A stretch of 64,000 nucleotides of DNA from Castor canadensis (GCF_047511655.1 NC_133390.1:167978083-168042082); one strand, 5' to 3'. Positions 1 to 11,650 are shown, numbered from the stretch's first letter. Numbers and translations: made by a program. Notes: a model not told the origin generated them from the letters alone.

Positions 1-1303
1 GATAGCATAGATAAATGGGACCTCATAAAACTAAAAAGCTTCTGTTCATCAAAAGAAATGGTCTCTAAACTGAAGAGAACACCCACAGAGTGGGAGAAAA
101 TATTTGCCAATTATACATCAGACAAAGGACTGATAACCAGAATATACAGGGAACTCAAAAAACTAAATTCTCCCAAAACTAATGAACCAATAAAGAAATG
201 GGCATGTGAACTAAACAGAACTTTCTCAAAAGAAGAAATTCAAATGGCCAGAAAACACATGAAAAAATGCTCACCATCTCTAGCAATAAAGGAAATGCAA
301 ATTAAAACCACACTAAGATTCCACCTCACCCCTGTTAGAATAGCCATCATCAGCAACACCACCAACAACAGGTGCTGGCGAGGATGCGGGGAAAAAGGAA
401 CCCTCTTACACTGTTGGTGGGAATGTAGACTAGTACAACCACTCTGGAAAAAAATTTGGAGGCTACTTAAAAAGCTGGACATCGATCTACCATTTGATCC
501 AGCAATACCACTCTTGGGGATATACCCAAAAGACTGTTACTCCAGAGGCACCTGCACATCCATGTTTATTGCGGCACTATTCACAATAGCCAAGTTATGG
601 AAACAGCCAAGATGCCCCACCACTGACGAATGGATTAAGAAAATGTGGTATCTATACACAATGGAATTTTATGCAGCCATGAAGAAGAACGAAATGTTAT
701 CATTCGCTGGTAAATGGATGGAATTGGAGAACATCATTCTGAGTGAGGTTAGCCTGGCTCAAAAAACCAAAAATCGTATGTTCTCCCTCATATGTGGACA
801 TTAGATCAAGGGCAAACACAACAAGGGGATTGGACTATGAGCACATGATAAAAGCGAGAGCACACAAGGGAGGGGTGAGGATAGGTAAGACACCTAAAAA
901 AACTAGCTAGCATTTGTTGCCCTTAATGCAGAGAAACTAAAGCAGATACCTTAAAGCAACTGAGGCCAATAGGAAAAGGGGACCAGGTACTAGAGAAAAG
1001 GTTAGATCAAAAAGAATTAACCTAGAAGGTAACACACACGCACAGGAAATTAATGTGAGTCAACTCCCTGTATAGCTATCTTTATCTCAACCAGCAAAAC
1101 CCCTTGTTCCTTCCTATTATTGCTTATACTCTCTCTACAACAAAATTAGAGATAAGGGCAAAATAGTTTCTGCTGGGTATTGAGGGGGGGAGCGGGAGGG
1201 GGTGGAGTGGGTGGTAAGGGAGGGGGTGGGGGCAGGGGGGAGAAATAAACCAAGCCTTGTATGCACATATGAATAATAAAAGAAAAATGAAAAAAAAAAA
1301 AAA
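1..1303 (+). mobile_element. Young LINE-1, 3' part (ORF2 C-terminus, 3' UTR, A-tail)
   Basis: The reading frame is open from base 1 to the TAG at 804 and encodes the C-terminal end of L1 ORF2p, the endonuclease/reverse transcriptase of the element. The cysteine-rich stretch ([18 protein letters not shown]) and the ending MFSLICGH are visible. A 3' UTR of about 490 bases follows, with a G-rich block at 1182-1240, then AATAATAAAAG and an A-tail ending at 1303. The 5' part lies outside the window. By eye it is almost identical to the copy at 62206-63364, so it is one of the youngest insertions here. Confidence 0.93.
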
Positions 1304-1794
1304 GTATAAACAGGTGATTACACAGGTGTTGGCTAAGGGCACTTTCATCCCTGAGAAGTCTCCACACTGGAATTCACACTTGTCATTCAGAGACCAACTA
1401 CTACAGGTGGTAACGAACCCATGGACTGTGGAATTGATCTGGAAGAGCCCCATTTTCTGTGATCTTCAATTTTTTTTCAGCCTGTCTACATGGTCAGGAT
1501 TTACATTTTTAAATTATATTATAAAACACAGCACTATAGAATTTAGAATACACATAGAAAAGTGCCCAAATCACAAGTGCTCAGCTCAAAGAATTTGCAC
1601 AAAGTGAACAATATGTGTAATCAGAACCCAGATTGAAAAACAATATAATTAGCAGCTCAGCAGGAGGTCCCTATGCCCTTTTTGTCACATCCTTCCCGCA
1701 AAAGTAACCACTAAACTAACTTCTATCTCCATCAATAAATTTTGCCTGGTTTTGAGTTTTATGTAAAAAAAAAAAAAAAAAAAACTAAAATTAG

Positions 1795-2335
1795 TACTGC
1801 AGTATGATCTGCTGTACCACTCCCGTGCATATATCCGAAGGAATGTGCATCAGCACACCATAGAGATACCTGCAGATTCATGTTTATAGCCATACTACTT
1901 GCAATAACCCAACTACAGAATTAGCCTAGGTGCCCATCGGCTGATGAATGGGGAAGGAAAATGTTATTTGTGTACACAAGGAGTATTAGTCTGTCATTTG
2001 CAGGAAAATGGATGGAAATCATCATGTTAAAAACAAATATAGCATTTTATCCCTCACATGCAGAATTTAAACCTATAAAGTAAACAATATGAGTGTAAAA
2101 TGGAAATGGTTGGGGTGGGATCCAGCGGAGGGGGTGGTGAAAGAAGAGGGTGATGGGGGATGAATATGGTCATATGCATGCATGAAAACATCATGATGAA
2201 ACCTGTTAAAATTGTTTTTAAAGTGTGATTAGAAAAGAGTACTGGAGTAAATTTGATCAATGTACATTATATGCATGAAATATCACAATGAAACCTTTGT
2301 ACAATTAATATTGCTATAAAAAAAGAGAGAAAATG
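1795..2335 (+). mobile_element. Older LINE-1 3' end
   Basis: Degraded ORF2 C-terminal sequence is followed by a 3' UTR (TACAATTAATATTGCTATAAAAAAAG). Landmarks shared with other L1 copies include GCCCATCGGCTGATGAATGG and TTTGCAGGAAAATGGATGG. It is far more diverged than the copy at 1-1303, with no long reading frame. A preceding A-run at 1765-1783 belongs to a different tail. Confidence 0.75.
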
Positions 2336-2516
2336 CTAACTCAATTTTTTCCTTTATTTGTTGGGATATAGAAGTCTAGATGATTTTTGTGTATCATCCT
2401 TAAAGCTGTCAATCTTGTCAAATTGCCTTAATTCTATTTCTCAGGCTAGTTAGAATATATGTAATTTATATATTATAAATAAATATATTTTCTTTTTTTT
2501 TTAATACTGAAAGTTT

Positions 2517-2570
2517 TAGGATGGGTGTAGTGGCTCAAGTGGTAGAGCACCTGCCTAGTAAATACTGAAA
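2517..2570 (+). mobile_element. ID-type SINE, partial
   Basis: The tRNA-like head (GGTGTAGTGGCTCAAGTGGTAGAGCACCTG) is present. The B-box half is missing. A repeated flank, AATACTGAAAGTTTTA at 2504-2518 and 2561-2575, looks like a target duplication. Confidence 0.75.
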
Positions 2571-2785
2571 GTTTTATCTCTACTTTTCTGAGCTTTATAG
2601 ATTTATTTTTATTTTACCTCATTGACTGAGACCTTCAGAACAACACTGAATAGAAGTAGAAATTCTTGTCGAGTTGGTCAAATGCTTTTTCTATATCTAT
2701 TGAAACTATCACGTGTTTTCTTTTCCTTCCGTTTACATGATTAATTACAATGCTTTTGTTAAACCAAAACTCCAGAGACTGAGGA

Positions 2786-3240
2786 ATCTCTGAAATAAAA
2801 GGGTTTGTTGACCCAATACAGATGCTAAAAGGACCAGGTCCTGGGACAAGTTCCCACAACTACTGGCAGCGAAGCTAGGAAGCAGTTGGAAAGATGTCTG
2901 CTGGACATACAGCTAAGAGCATTTTGTAATGAAAACGTGGGGGAGGAAAGCACAAGTTGTTTACCTTGAACCTATATTGGCTATAAATAAGAGTGGCATA
3001 GTCAAAGTGGGGACAGTCTGGCATTAGGAGAACAATCTGTAAGACGCACTTGTTCCTTCTGGGGTGGCTGGGGTTGTGAGCAGGATGCACTGATGCCAAG
3101 GGGTTCAGCCACCTGGGCTTTCAGTCAAGATTTCACCATATATGTAGGAAAGCAGAGCAGTCTTTTGTTGGTTTCAATTCACAGATGTTAACTAGTGTCT
3201 CTCCTTTCCATCCTTATCTCTCTTCCTTTCTATCCACTAG
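2786..3240. other. Unassigned stretch inside old L1
   Basis: No gene, splice-bounded exon or recognisable repeat was found here. It interrupts old L1 sequence on both sides and so may be an ancient insertion of unknown family. Confidence 0.3.
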
Positions 3241-3439
3241 CCCTTAAAATTAAATTTAGGACATTTCAGAAATTTTCTCATCAACATATTTTTTTCATGT
3301 AAAATCACCACTGCACTTATGGAATAAAGCTATTTTTCCTAATATGTGTATCCTTCTTGTACATTTTTTCTAATCTTTTGTTTGGGATTTTTGCATCTAT
3401 TCATGACATAAATAGATCTGTAGTTTCCCTAGGTTTTTA

Positions 3440-3570
3440 TTTGTTTGTTTGTTCTTTGTTTTTGAGACAGGGTCTCACTTTGCAGTCCAAGCTGGCCTGG
3501 AACTCATGATCCTCCTACCTCTACCTCCCAAGTGCTGGCATTATAGGTCAGACCCACCACACCTAGCCTT
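3440..3570 (-). mobile_element. B1-like (7SL-derived) SINE
   Basis: Reverse-strand B1 signature: GAGACAGGGTCTCACTTTGC, GCTGGCCTGGAACTCATGAT and CCAAGTGCTGGCATTATAGG. Confidence 0.85.
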
Positions 3571-3740
3571 CTAATTTCCCTTTCCTATAATGAATGTCCT
3601 TGTACATTTTGAGGATCAATTTTATGTTAGCCCCATAAAATAAGCTGAGAAGTACTCTTTTCTACTCCTCTCTGGGAGACATACAAAACCAGTGTTATGT
3701 ATGTCCTTTAGGCCATCTAGGCCTGAAGTTTTCTTTGAGA

Positions 3741-4270
3741 TATTTTGTTACCAGAGTCCTAACTCAGAAGCCCAACCCTTGGGGGATCCCAACAAATCAG
3801 ATACAACCACTTGCCCCTAAAAACCAAACAGAAAAAGTAATGGTAAAAAGCAGGAAAGGAACTTTAATCAGAAAAGCTAAGAAAAGGAGAGCAGAGGTAC
3901 TGACCATGAGCTCCAAGATTATACAGGGAAGGGGGCCAGAAGCTCTACCATCAAGGAGTCTTGCTCAAACAGTGGTCTGGGGGATCATTATCTCAGGATT
4001 GATCAGCAAGGGCCTTTTCAATGAGAAAGTCATTGCTGCCAGGAGGTAGTTTTGATTCTTGTCACAAGGCATTTATCCATCAGACCTGTTTCTGGACTCC
4101 AAAGTGACTGCAGAAGAGAATGACGCAGAAAGGGACAAACCAGGATGAACAAAGAGGTGCCAAGACTTTAATCCTGCTTTTAACAACCCGTTGGACATCA
4201 GCACACCCCAGTGAAAAGTCAGTCCTTTTTGGCAAAAGCAGCTTCTGAGTTCTTGTTACAGCTGTTGTTT
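3741..4270. other. Unassigned stretch inside old L1
   Basis: A 104-codon plus-strand frame (3735-4049) crosses this region but has no recognisable motif or signal peptide. The stretch ends in a T-run at 4266-4284 and lies between old L1 pieces, so an inserted repeat of unknown family is more likely than a gene. Confidence 0.3.
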
Positions 4271-4664
4271 TTTTTTTTTTTTTTAGAACTCTGAATTCAA
4301 TTTGCTTAATAAATATGTAATTATTGACATTTTCTCTTTCTCCTATGAAATGGGATGTTCTTTTTTTCTAGGACTTTGCCCTTTTCATCTAAATATTTTA
4401 TTGCTGTGAAGTCACAATAGTCTTTATTTTTATCTGTAGTTATAGTCACTTTTCCTTTGCTTACGTTTTTTGCCTCCTTCCATGTGCACTTCCTTAGTGC
4501 TTAATCACTACGATAGATCAATTATATTAATTTATTTCATAACCAACTTCAGGCTTTGTTAATCTTCCACAATTTATCTTTATTCTTATTTATTACTTTC
4601 AGTTCTAATCTACATCATCCTCTTCCTACTAATTTATTTTTGTTTAACTTATCCTTCTTTTTCT

Positions 4665-4795
4665 AACTTTTGAGATAAAAACATAAGGCTGAGCTTGAAC
4701 TCACTTATCTAGTCTAGGCTGGCCTTGAACTCATGATCCTCCTGCTTCTACCTCCTGATGCTGGAATCACACAGGTGTACCATCATGTCTGACTT
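4665..4795 (-). mobile_element. B1-like SINE, diverged
   Basis: Diverged reverse-strand B1: GCTGGCCTTGAACTCATGAT, TCCTGATGCTGGAATCACAC and a TGTCTGACTT end. Confidence 0.75.
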
Positions 4796-5165
4796 CTATC
4801 CCTAGATTGTTAAAGGCTCCATTTTTATTTTTCTCTTCAAACTATTTCTCTTGTGATTTCATCTTTAATCTGTGATTCCTTAGAAGTGCTTTGATTTTTA
4901 ATCATATGAAATTTTTTCTAGTCATATTATTTTATTTATTTCTAGCCTAATTTTACTGTGATCAGTTTGATTTAAATTTATTGACATTTGTTGAGACAGT
5001 TTTAATGTTCCATGTGCTCTTAAAAAGTATGTAACTTTTACAGTAATTCTGAATAGTTTTCTACACGGTTTTATTTGTGTGGTGATATCTTCTTTATCTT
5101 ACTGACTTTTTTGCCTCTTTATTCTTTCTGTTACTGTGAGAAATTTGTTAAAATTGCCTTCTGGC

Positions 5166-6660
5166 CAATCTTCTATAATGGCCAACCAGTTTGCTTTGGA
5201 CCAGTCCTTCCAGTAAAAGCAAAATGAGATCCCCTGGGGTACTCCCAGCCCTCACCCTTAAACACCAAATCCCCTTCCATTTTTGAAGCTTCCAGAACAG
5301 ATTAACTCCAGGTTGTGAAGCAAGACAACCAAGTACAAAGGCTTTGAATGTTCCTTAGTGCAGCTGGGGGCAAATGAGAGGTCCTCTCTGCCACAGAGGT
5401 TTTCCTCCAGTGCTTCTTTTTAATCACTCAAGGCTTTTACTTATTGAATTTGGTCTAAAGCAATCACATCCTGAAGTCCAGGAGAGCACTAAGCATCTGT
5501 TCACTGATGCCCATCTCAGTGCTCTTTCTGCCCAGTGCCCCTCCCTAACCCTCTCCCCAACCTGACTCTCCCATTTTAAGCACATTTCTGGCCCCGGTAA
5601 TACACATATTTCAGGAAACTCAAATACTGCAGCTCAGAGGGTTTTTGAGAAAGAGGTCTGTGTATTCATTCATCACTAGCTGGCTGAGTGAACTTGGCTA
5701 GGTTCAACCTGGTCTGTGCCTATTTGTTCTTTTTTGTTCTTTTTAACAACAATACTTGGGCTGACAAGTTTTCTGTGTGTAAGTACAAAGCCTAGAAGAA
5801 AAAGCTGGCTGATCAAGATATGCTACAGTCAAGAGTTTAGTACCAAGTTCATGACTCAAGTACTGGTGGTTTCATCTGTTGTGGGGTGGGGGAGTAGAGT
5901 ATCAGTCTTTGATTTCATTCAAGTTGCCTTGCTTCTCTTCCTTCCACTCTCCAACCCTATTCTATGTTTAACTGTATCAGGGAAGAAAAAAACTCCTTTT
6001 ACTCTGAGGTATACCAATTCCTTGCTATTCTTCAAAGTAAAACCAAGCATGTCTTCTCCCAGGAAGCCTGTCATGATACCAGAGCCTATAGTAACCCCTT
6101 GTCTGTATGTCAAGGTGCTGTCTATCTGTGCCCTTGGTCATGACCCTCCTTAGCTTAACCCTTCTCTGGTGCTATATTCCAGCAGGTACAGCTAGTGATA
6201 CCTGTACCTGTTCCACTTATGTGAAGTGACTTTCTACCATAACGTGAGCACACAACTCCCTGAAGGTTGTTTATTCTTTCTAAAGAATTTACATTTGGAA
6301 AGACCCCTGTAAACCTTAAATAACTGAGTAAAGAATAATACCAAGTTAGGTGTTATTTGAGAAAAAGGACTTGGTTAGGGCGGTCAATGTCATCTTCTTT
6401 CAATTATAAACCTTTATGTAAGATTTTAGCTTCATGGATTCTTAAAAGGGAGGTAGCTTGTGGGGACCTACTTAAATCACAGGCCTGACATAAGAAAGGC
6501 GTAGGCAGGTATAGGGGACCCAGAGTCAAAAGAACATACCACACAGAGGTAAATTCCCCCAAAAGATATTAATTGATGACCTCAATAAGAGGAATCCAGG
6601 AGTCCTAGCTAAGGAGATCAAGTCTCTAATGGGTGGGAAGGGTAAGATCCAAACTAGGAG
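5166..6660. other. No gene recognised
   Basis: Mostly unique-looking sequence. A 145-codon plus frame at 5716-6153 has no family signature and no matching splice context. No repeat could be assigned with confidence. Confidence 0.35.
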
Positions 6661-6966
6661 GCAGAGGCTAGGGGGCAGGGGAGCAAAAAGTAAAGTGAAA
6701 GCAAATAGTTAGGCAATAAAGAGTTCTGGGACTATAGAAAAAGAAGTGGAGATCACAGCTGTGACAGCTTTTTTGGAAAGGACTTAAGGCTGCTACTGTG
6801 ATAACCCCAGGAAGAGTGGGCAGATAGGAAAGACACAGCTCTAGCCACATGTCCCCACCCCACCCACAAAAGGTGGTCACACAGAAAGTCACGTTGTGTT
6901 CTTCCAAGTCTTCCCAGGTATCCTCCATCTCTGGTGGTTAAAAGTTCAACACTGAACATCACATTC

Positions 6967-8812
6967 CTACTTTCTACTCTCTGGAAAAGAAAAGGGATAG
7001 GAAGTGAGTAGTTACACAGTGTGGAGAAAGAACTGATCCTCCCAGCCCCCAGGGACAGGGATGATTTGGGTAGTTTAAGAGATGCCAGCACAAGGCTTCT
7101 CCTATGCCATGGTAAGCCCAGTGAACACAGATGCAAATGTCAGACCTCCTGGGATTTAGCTAAACTAGCCAGGCCTGTGGATGGAGAGTGGGGGCTGCAG
7201 GACCACCATGAAGAGGCAAGGTCCCTAGATTGGGTTGGATATGGAAACTGCTGTCTGTCTCCCCATGGTATGAGAGTCCAAAGGCTTCATGAACTTGATG
7301 GAGTAGGAAGAGTACTTTTCGGAGCCTACCCTTTACGTCCATATGTATGCAGACATTCCCACAGGAGGCACGGCAGCAGTAATGATCCAGTTTGCATTCC
7401 ATGTGAGCCCTGCAGAAGGTTCTGCACTCACTGTCAGTGGGATTTTTTAGGCAGGCCTTCAATTTCAGCTCGGATAAAACTGAGAATGTCCAAATATTCA
7501 GTAAAAGGTAATAAAAAGGTGTCCAGCTTATTTGTCATCAGCCCCTCTGATGCCCAAGGACCCACTCCATAGACCTCCCTTCTTCCTCTCCCTGCCCAGG
7601 GATCTGGGTGGGTGATCTTATTGGTTCTTTAGGGTAAAGACCCAATTCTCAAACTCCTAACTCCCCCCAGGTACAATAAAGTCACTCCAAGTTAAATCCA
7701 CAGACCCTAAATCTGATTCTCAGAACAGTCCTGAGAGATCTTAGTCCCCCCACCCTTGTTTCACCTGGTGAAAGAAACTGAGTTTCAGAGAAAGGAGAGA
7801 ACCTGCCTTCCACTTCCATGTCTCCACTTCTGACTGAAACAGCCCTCAGAAACTCAGCTCTTCTCTAGAAACTTTTGCCACTTAGTATCTACCCACCTAC
7901 CACCCTCAATTCTGTAGATTTCTAGTTTTTTAATTAACTCTAGTGCTTCTTTCAAGCATCTTTTATTTCTTCCCCCATGCCCTACATTCCGAAATATTCT
8001 ATTCCCCAGAAACAAGCTATATTGTAAGAAATTATTAGTAATCTTTTCCAAATTTGGTGTTCATCCTTAAAACTTTTTTTTTTTTGGTGAGGTTTGAACT
8101 CAAGGCTTGATGTTTGCAAAGCAGGCACTCTACTGCCTGAGCCATACCTCCAGTCCATTTTGCTCTGGTTATTTTGGAAATGGGGCCTCAGAACTATTTG
8201 CTGGGCTGGCTTTGAACCATAATCCTCCTTATCTCAGCCTTCCAAGTAGCTAGGATTACAAGGAGTAAGTAAGCATCCAGAGCCCAGCCATCCTTAGAAC
8301 TCATAACTAAGGACACAAATTCCTGGTATCTTGAGCTCAAGGCTTTCCACTGATTAATGTCACAAAGCCTTTGCAGCCCTCCAAACACACATAAAAACAT
8401 TGTGCTGCCTGTATTATCAGGAGACACTCAAGGCTGAGATCCCAACTTTTGGGTTTCCTTGGATATCCTGGCTTTAAAAAGGAGCCAATGTTTTTACGTA
8501 CGCCAGCCCCTGGTTTCCTCTGCAACCAGACTAGAAAAAGTCTTTTTGCTTTCTATCCACTTTTTAAAATGGAAACTGATTTTTTTTTTTTGTAGTATGG
8601 CGTTGGAACTTGGGGCCTCATGCTTGTTAAGCAGGTGCTCTACCACTTGAGCTACTCCACCAGCCCTCACTTTTCATTTTTGAAGCCCAGCCAAAATTCC
8701 TACCATAATCTGGAATTTCAGCATCAGAATAAACTCTCTCTTTCCATTTTCCCAACACTGGCATATCCACCACACAAAGGAGTAGCAGAAACTGGAGAAC
8801 AAACCACTTCAT
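6967..8812 (-). CDS. WAP four-disulfide core protein, orthology uncertain (Wfdc16-like position)
   Basis: Three minus-strand exons: 8812-8704, 7479-7330 and 6980-6967. Both joins are phase 1, with donors GTAGGA and GTAGGC and acceptors TTCTCAG and TTTTCTTTTCCAG. The product is 90 residues. Residues 1-21 (MKWFVLQFLLLLCVVDMPVLG) are a signal peptide, so the protein is probably secreted. Eight cysteines lie at 46, 55, 59, 65, 71, 72, 76 and 80, and the C59-x5-C65-x5-CC-x3-C-x3-C spacing is exactly that of a WAP domain. The tail ESRK ends at TAG. Length and exon plan match WFDC9/10/11. It sits on the WFDC8 side of WFDC9; from memory mouse Wfdc16 lies there, but I cannot align it, so no symbol is given. 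WAP proteins are usually serine-protease inhibitors or antimicrobials; inhibition by this one is inference. The poly(A) signal was not fixed; TTTATT at 6270-6275 is a distant candidate. Confidence 0.8.
7331..7446 (-). other. WAP core of the minus-strand WFDC gene
   Basis: This part of exon 2 encodes residues 46-86, from the first WAP cysteine to the last full codon before the donor. The eight-cysteine pattern is complete and uninterrupted. Confidence 0.8.
7690..7800 (-). repeat. MIR fragment
   Basis: Antisense MIR core resemblance: CAGAACAGTCCTGAGAGATC followed by GAAACTGAGTTTCAGAGAAA. Ancient mammalian tRNA-SINE, within intron 1 of the WFDC gene side. Confidence 0.55.
8078..8285 (-). mobile_element. 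B1-ID composite SINE
   Basis: Reverse-strand ID part (GCAGGCACTCTACTGCCTGA) is fused to a B1-like part (CAGCCTTCCAAGTAGCTAGG). The T-run at 8077-8087 is its tail. It lies in intron 1 of the WFDC gene. Confidence 0.85.
8580..8667 (-). mobile_element. ID-type SINE
   Basis: Reverse-strand ID element (GTTAAGCAGGTGCTCTACCA, GAGCTACTCCACCAGCCCT) with a T-run tail at 8581-8591. It ends about 35 bases from the signal-peptide exon of the WFDC gene. Confidence 0.88.
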
Positions 8813-9339
8813 GATGTTCACTGGACATCTGAGTTGCAAGACTGGCAGGAGACCAGGACTTTACCAGGTCCTGCTGGAGGCAGAAAAAGGTTGGAGGTGG
8901 GGAGCCGGGAGCGCACATGACTGGCGCCTCACTGCTGTATCTGATTCTGCATCATGCCCTCCTCTGTCCACCACTCCTTGGCTGGACACTGGCTTCTCAT
9001 GAACTGCTTTACTTCTCTTCTATCGCACATTCCTCTCACTGCAGAAATGAACTCTTCACAACCTTACCATTTTTTATTTTTAGAAATTCAAAAAACAGTA
9101 ATAAGGAATGGGTTATTACCTAGAGATGATAACTGTTGATAGTTTAATAGACGTGCTTTCAGTTTTTCTCCTATATCAATGTGCTTACTTTGTAGTCAAC
9201 ATGTCTATATGTAGACTTAGCCACATGCAATCCATACCTACATCCACAAATGTATTTTATATTAAGTTGGCATCCAATTACACTTGCGGTTTCTACCATT
9301 TTTCACTTAATCAAATATTTTGAAGAAAGGGACTAAGGT

Positions 9340-9775
9340 AGAAAGAAGAAAAATGGAGGAAGTGAACCAAATTGGGCTATAATACATATATACATGGAAG
9401 TGCCACAAGGAAACTCCCTGTGTAGCTATCTTAAACAAGCAAAAATGTCATTTTTTTTCTTATACAAAATTGGACAACAGGAGGGCAGAACAGGTTCTGC
9501 CTGAAGGGGTGGTAGGGTTGGTATCAGTGGGAGGGGGAAGGAGATGGGATAGGGTGAAGGAGGGTGAATCTGGTGCAATACTGTGTACGCAAGTATGTAA
9601 ATGGAAAAATGAGACCTGTTGAAACTATTCCAGGAATGGGGGGAGGGAGTGATGAAGGAGAATGGTGGAGGGGGTGAATTCATGTATGATATATTTGATA
9701 TATTGTAAGAACTTTTGTAAATGCCACGATGTAACCCCACCCAGCACAACAGTAAAACAATAAAAAATATTTTGG
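9340..9775 (+). mobile_element. Old LINE-1 3' UTR remnants
   Basis: Two L1 3'-end blocks run together: AACTCCCTGTGTAGCTATCT near 9412 and a G-rich block with AGGCAGAAC near 9500, then ACAATAAAAAATATTTTGG at the end. No coding frame remains. Confidence 0.65.
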
Positions 9776-9951
9776 AAATAATTTCTTTTTTATAATATAA
9801 TTTTTAGGCAAGTACAGTATATTTTCCTTGTCTATACCACACATGAGTGCACAACACTGGGCAAACTCATTAGTGAATTTTCATTAGTGAGTTTTCACAA
9901 AGTGAGCAGACTCATATAGGCATCACCCCAATCAAGAAAGAGAGGACCTAG

Positions 9952-10035
9952 GCTTGATGTGTAATTCAGTTGTAGAGCTCTTGTCTACCATGTGCAAGGT
10001 CCTGGGTTCAACCCCCAGGCACTGCAAAAAATAAA
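9952..10035 (+). mobile_element. ID-type SINE (second subtype)
   Basis: tRNA-like head and B box (AGTTGTAGAGCTCTTGTCTA, GGTCCTGGGTTCAACCCCCA) followed by an A-rich tail. The 'AGTTGTAGAGC' type differs from the commoner GTGGCTCAAG type. Confidence 0.8.
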
Positions 10036-10344
10036 CTAAAATAAAGTTGCATATGAATTCAAGGTGGTGAGTGAGTCCTAACTAGCTCAGTCCTGAGTTC
10101 AAAAAAGAAAAAAAGAAAGAAAGAGAGGAGTACATAATATTCCTCTACCACCCTCAAGAGAAAGTGGTCACTATTCTGAATTTCATTGCCACTATTCTGA
10201 ATTTTAAACTTTATATAAATGGAAGAATACAATGTGTGTTACTTTGTGTCTGGCTTCTTTTGTTCAGAATTATGTTTGAAGATTCTGTCTATATTATGGA
10301 TATTGTTCCTTCAATTTCATTGCTGTATAATAATTCATTAATCG

Positions 10345-10570
10345 GTTGGGTGCCATTGGCTCACACCTGTAATCCTAGCTACTTGGGAGGCAGAGATCAG
10401 GAGGATTGCAGTTCGAGTCCAGCCTGGGCCAATAGTTTGGGAGACCCCATCTCTAAAACAGCCAGAGCAAAATGGACCAGAGGTGTGGCTCAAGTAGTAG
10501 AGCACCTGCTTTGAAAGCAGGAAGCCCTGAATTCAAACTCCAGCCCACCAAATAATAACAATAATAATAA
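10345..10570 (+). mobile_element. B1-ID composite SINE
   Basis: B1-like unit (GGCTCACACCTGTAATCCTA) followed by an ID unit (GTGTGGCTCAAGTAGTAGAG) and an AAT-rich tail at 10550-10570. Confidence 0.9.
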
Positions 10571-10689
10571 TCCATTGGTCGGACATAATACATTTCACCC
10601 GTTCCACTTTTGATAGAGATTTGAAAGTGTTATGAATATTTCTGTGACTATTTTTATATAAGATATTGAGCAATTATGGATAGGTGGCT

Positions 10690-11030
10690 CTCCTGTGAGA
10701 GAGGTGAATCTGTGGGCTTCACCTCTGCAGATTCAACCAACCATAGGCCGAAAATATTCAAAAAAAATTGTGTCTGTGCCAAAAATGTACACTTTTCTTG
10801 TCATTGTTCCATAAACAATGCAGCAAAACAACTATTTGCATAAAGTTTACATTGTATTAGATACACTAGCTAATCTAGAGATGGTCTAAGCGTATGGGAG
10901 GAGGCACGGAGGTTGTACACAAGTGCTACACCGTCACATATCAGGAACCTGAACATCTGTGGATTCGGTGTCCTGAGGGGGTCCTTGAGTCACCTCAGTG
11001 CGGATACCAAAGGACAACTGTACATATTTC
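10690..11030. mobile_element. Ancient TcMar-type DNA transposon remnant (MARNA/Tigger-like)
   Basis: The sequence runs from TCACCTCTGCAGATTCAACC through GACTTTTCTTGTCATT-like and ATTTGCATAAAGTTTACATT blocks to GCGGATACCAAAGGACAACT. The ends are inverted-repeat-like. The family name is recalled from consensus resemblance, not computed. No transposase is encoded. Confidence 0.55.
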
Positions 11031-11219
11031 TGTTGGATGCACACCTTCATGTAGACATAGCATACACGTGGGCTACATGTCCACTCAGCTTTATTGGATA
11101 TGCCAAACAGTTCCCAAAGTGGCTGTGTTGGTATATACTTCTATCAGCAGAGTGTAGGAGTGCTGGTAATTTCACATATTCCTCAACATTTACTATTTTT
11201 AATTAAGTTTTGTTTTATT

Positions 11220-11305
11220 TATATTTTGAGACAGAGTCTTCCTGTTTAGCCCAGGGTAGCCTGGAGTTAGCCATCCTCCTGCCTCAGCCTCTCCTCCTTC
11301 AGTAT
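11220..11305 (-). mobile_element. B1-like SINE fragment
   Basis: Reverse-strand B1 core: GAGACAGAGTCTTCCTGTTT, CCCAGGGTAGCCTGGAGTTA. Confidence 0.75.
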
Positions 11306-11339
11306 TTTTTAAGAATATTTTTCATTTTAGCCCTGCTTC

Positions 11340-11364
11340 TTGTGTGTGTGTGTGTGTGTGTGTG
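11340..11364. repeat. (TG)n microsatellite
   Basis: About twelve uninterrupted TG units. Confidence 0.95.
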
Positions 11365-11439
11365 TTGTGGTTTACATTGCACTTCATGATGACCAACTGT
11401 TATTGAATTTTTGGATATTCTCTTTCTCTGTCTCTGGTG

Positions 11440-11650
11440 GGACTGAGGTTTGAATTTAGGGCTTCATGCTTGCAAAGCAGGTGCTCTATCTACATCATTA
11501 GTGACACCTCCAGTCCATTTTGCTCTGGTTATTTTGGAGATGGGGGTCTCGCTAACTATTTGCCCAGCCTGGCCTCAGACTGTGATCCTCCCCATCTCAG
11601 CCTCTCACGTAGCTAGGATTTCAGGTGTGAATAACCAGCACCTGGGTTGT
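11440..11650 (-). mobile_element. B1-ID composite SINE
   Basis: Reverse ID part (CATGCTTGCAAAGCAGGTGC) plus reverse B1 part (CAGCCTGGCCTCAGACTGTG). Complete in outline but diverged. Confidence 0.85.

Larger units (their letters stand above)
2336..5165 (-). mobile_element. Old LINE-1 ORF2 remnants, split by later insertions
   Basis: Minus-strand fragments of ORF2 are recognisable at 2336-2500, 2585-2785, 3300-3450, 3580-3740 and 4290-5165. The minus frame at 2859-2635 reads SIDIEKAFDQLDKNF, a relic of the RT motif around the palm. B1-like SINEs sit at 3440-3570 and 4665-4795. Two stretches, 2786-3240 and 3741-4270, do not look like L1 and may be further inserts that I could not classify. Confidence 0.6.

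Noticed and set aside
6753-6928. Minus-strand frame starting MEDTWEDLEE as last exon of the left WFDC gene
   Set aside because: Its acceptor (TTTTAACCACCAG) is poor and the tail would be long and odd. The acceptor at 6981 (TTTTCTTTTCCAG) gives a short ESRK tail typical of the family.
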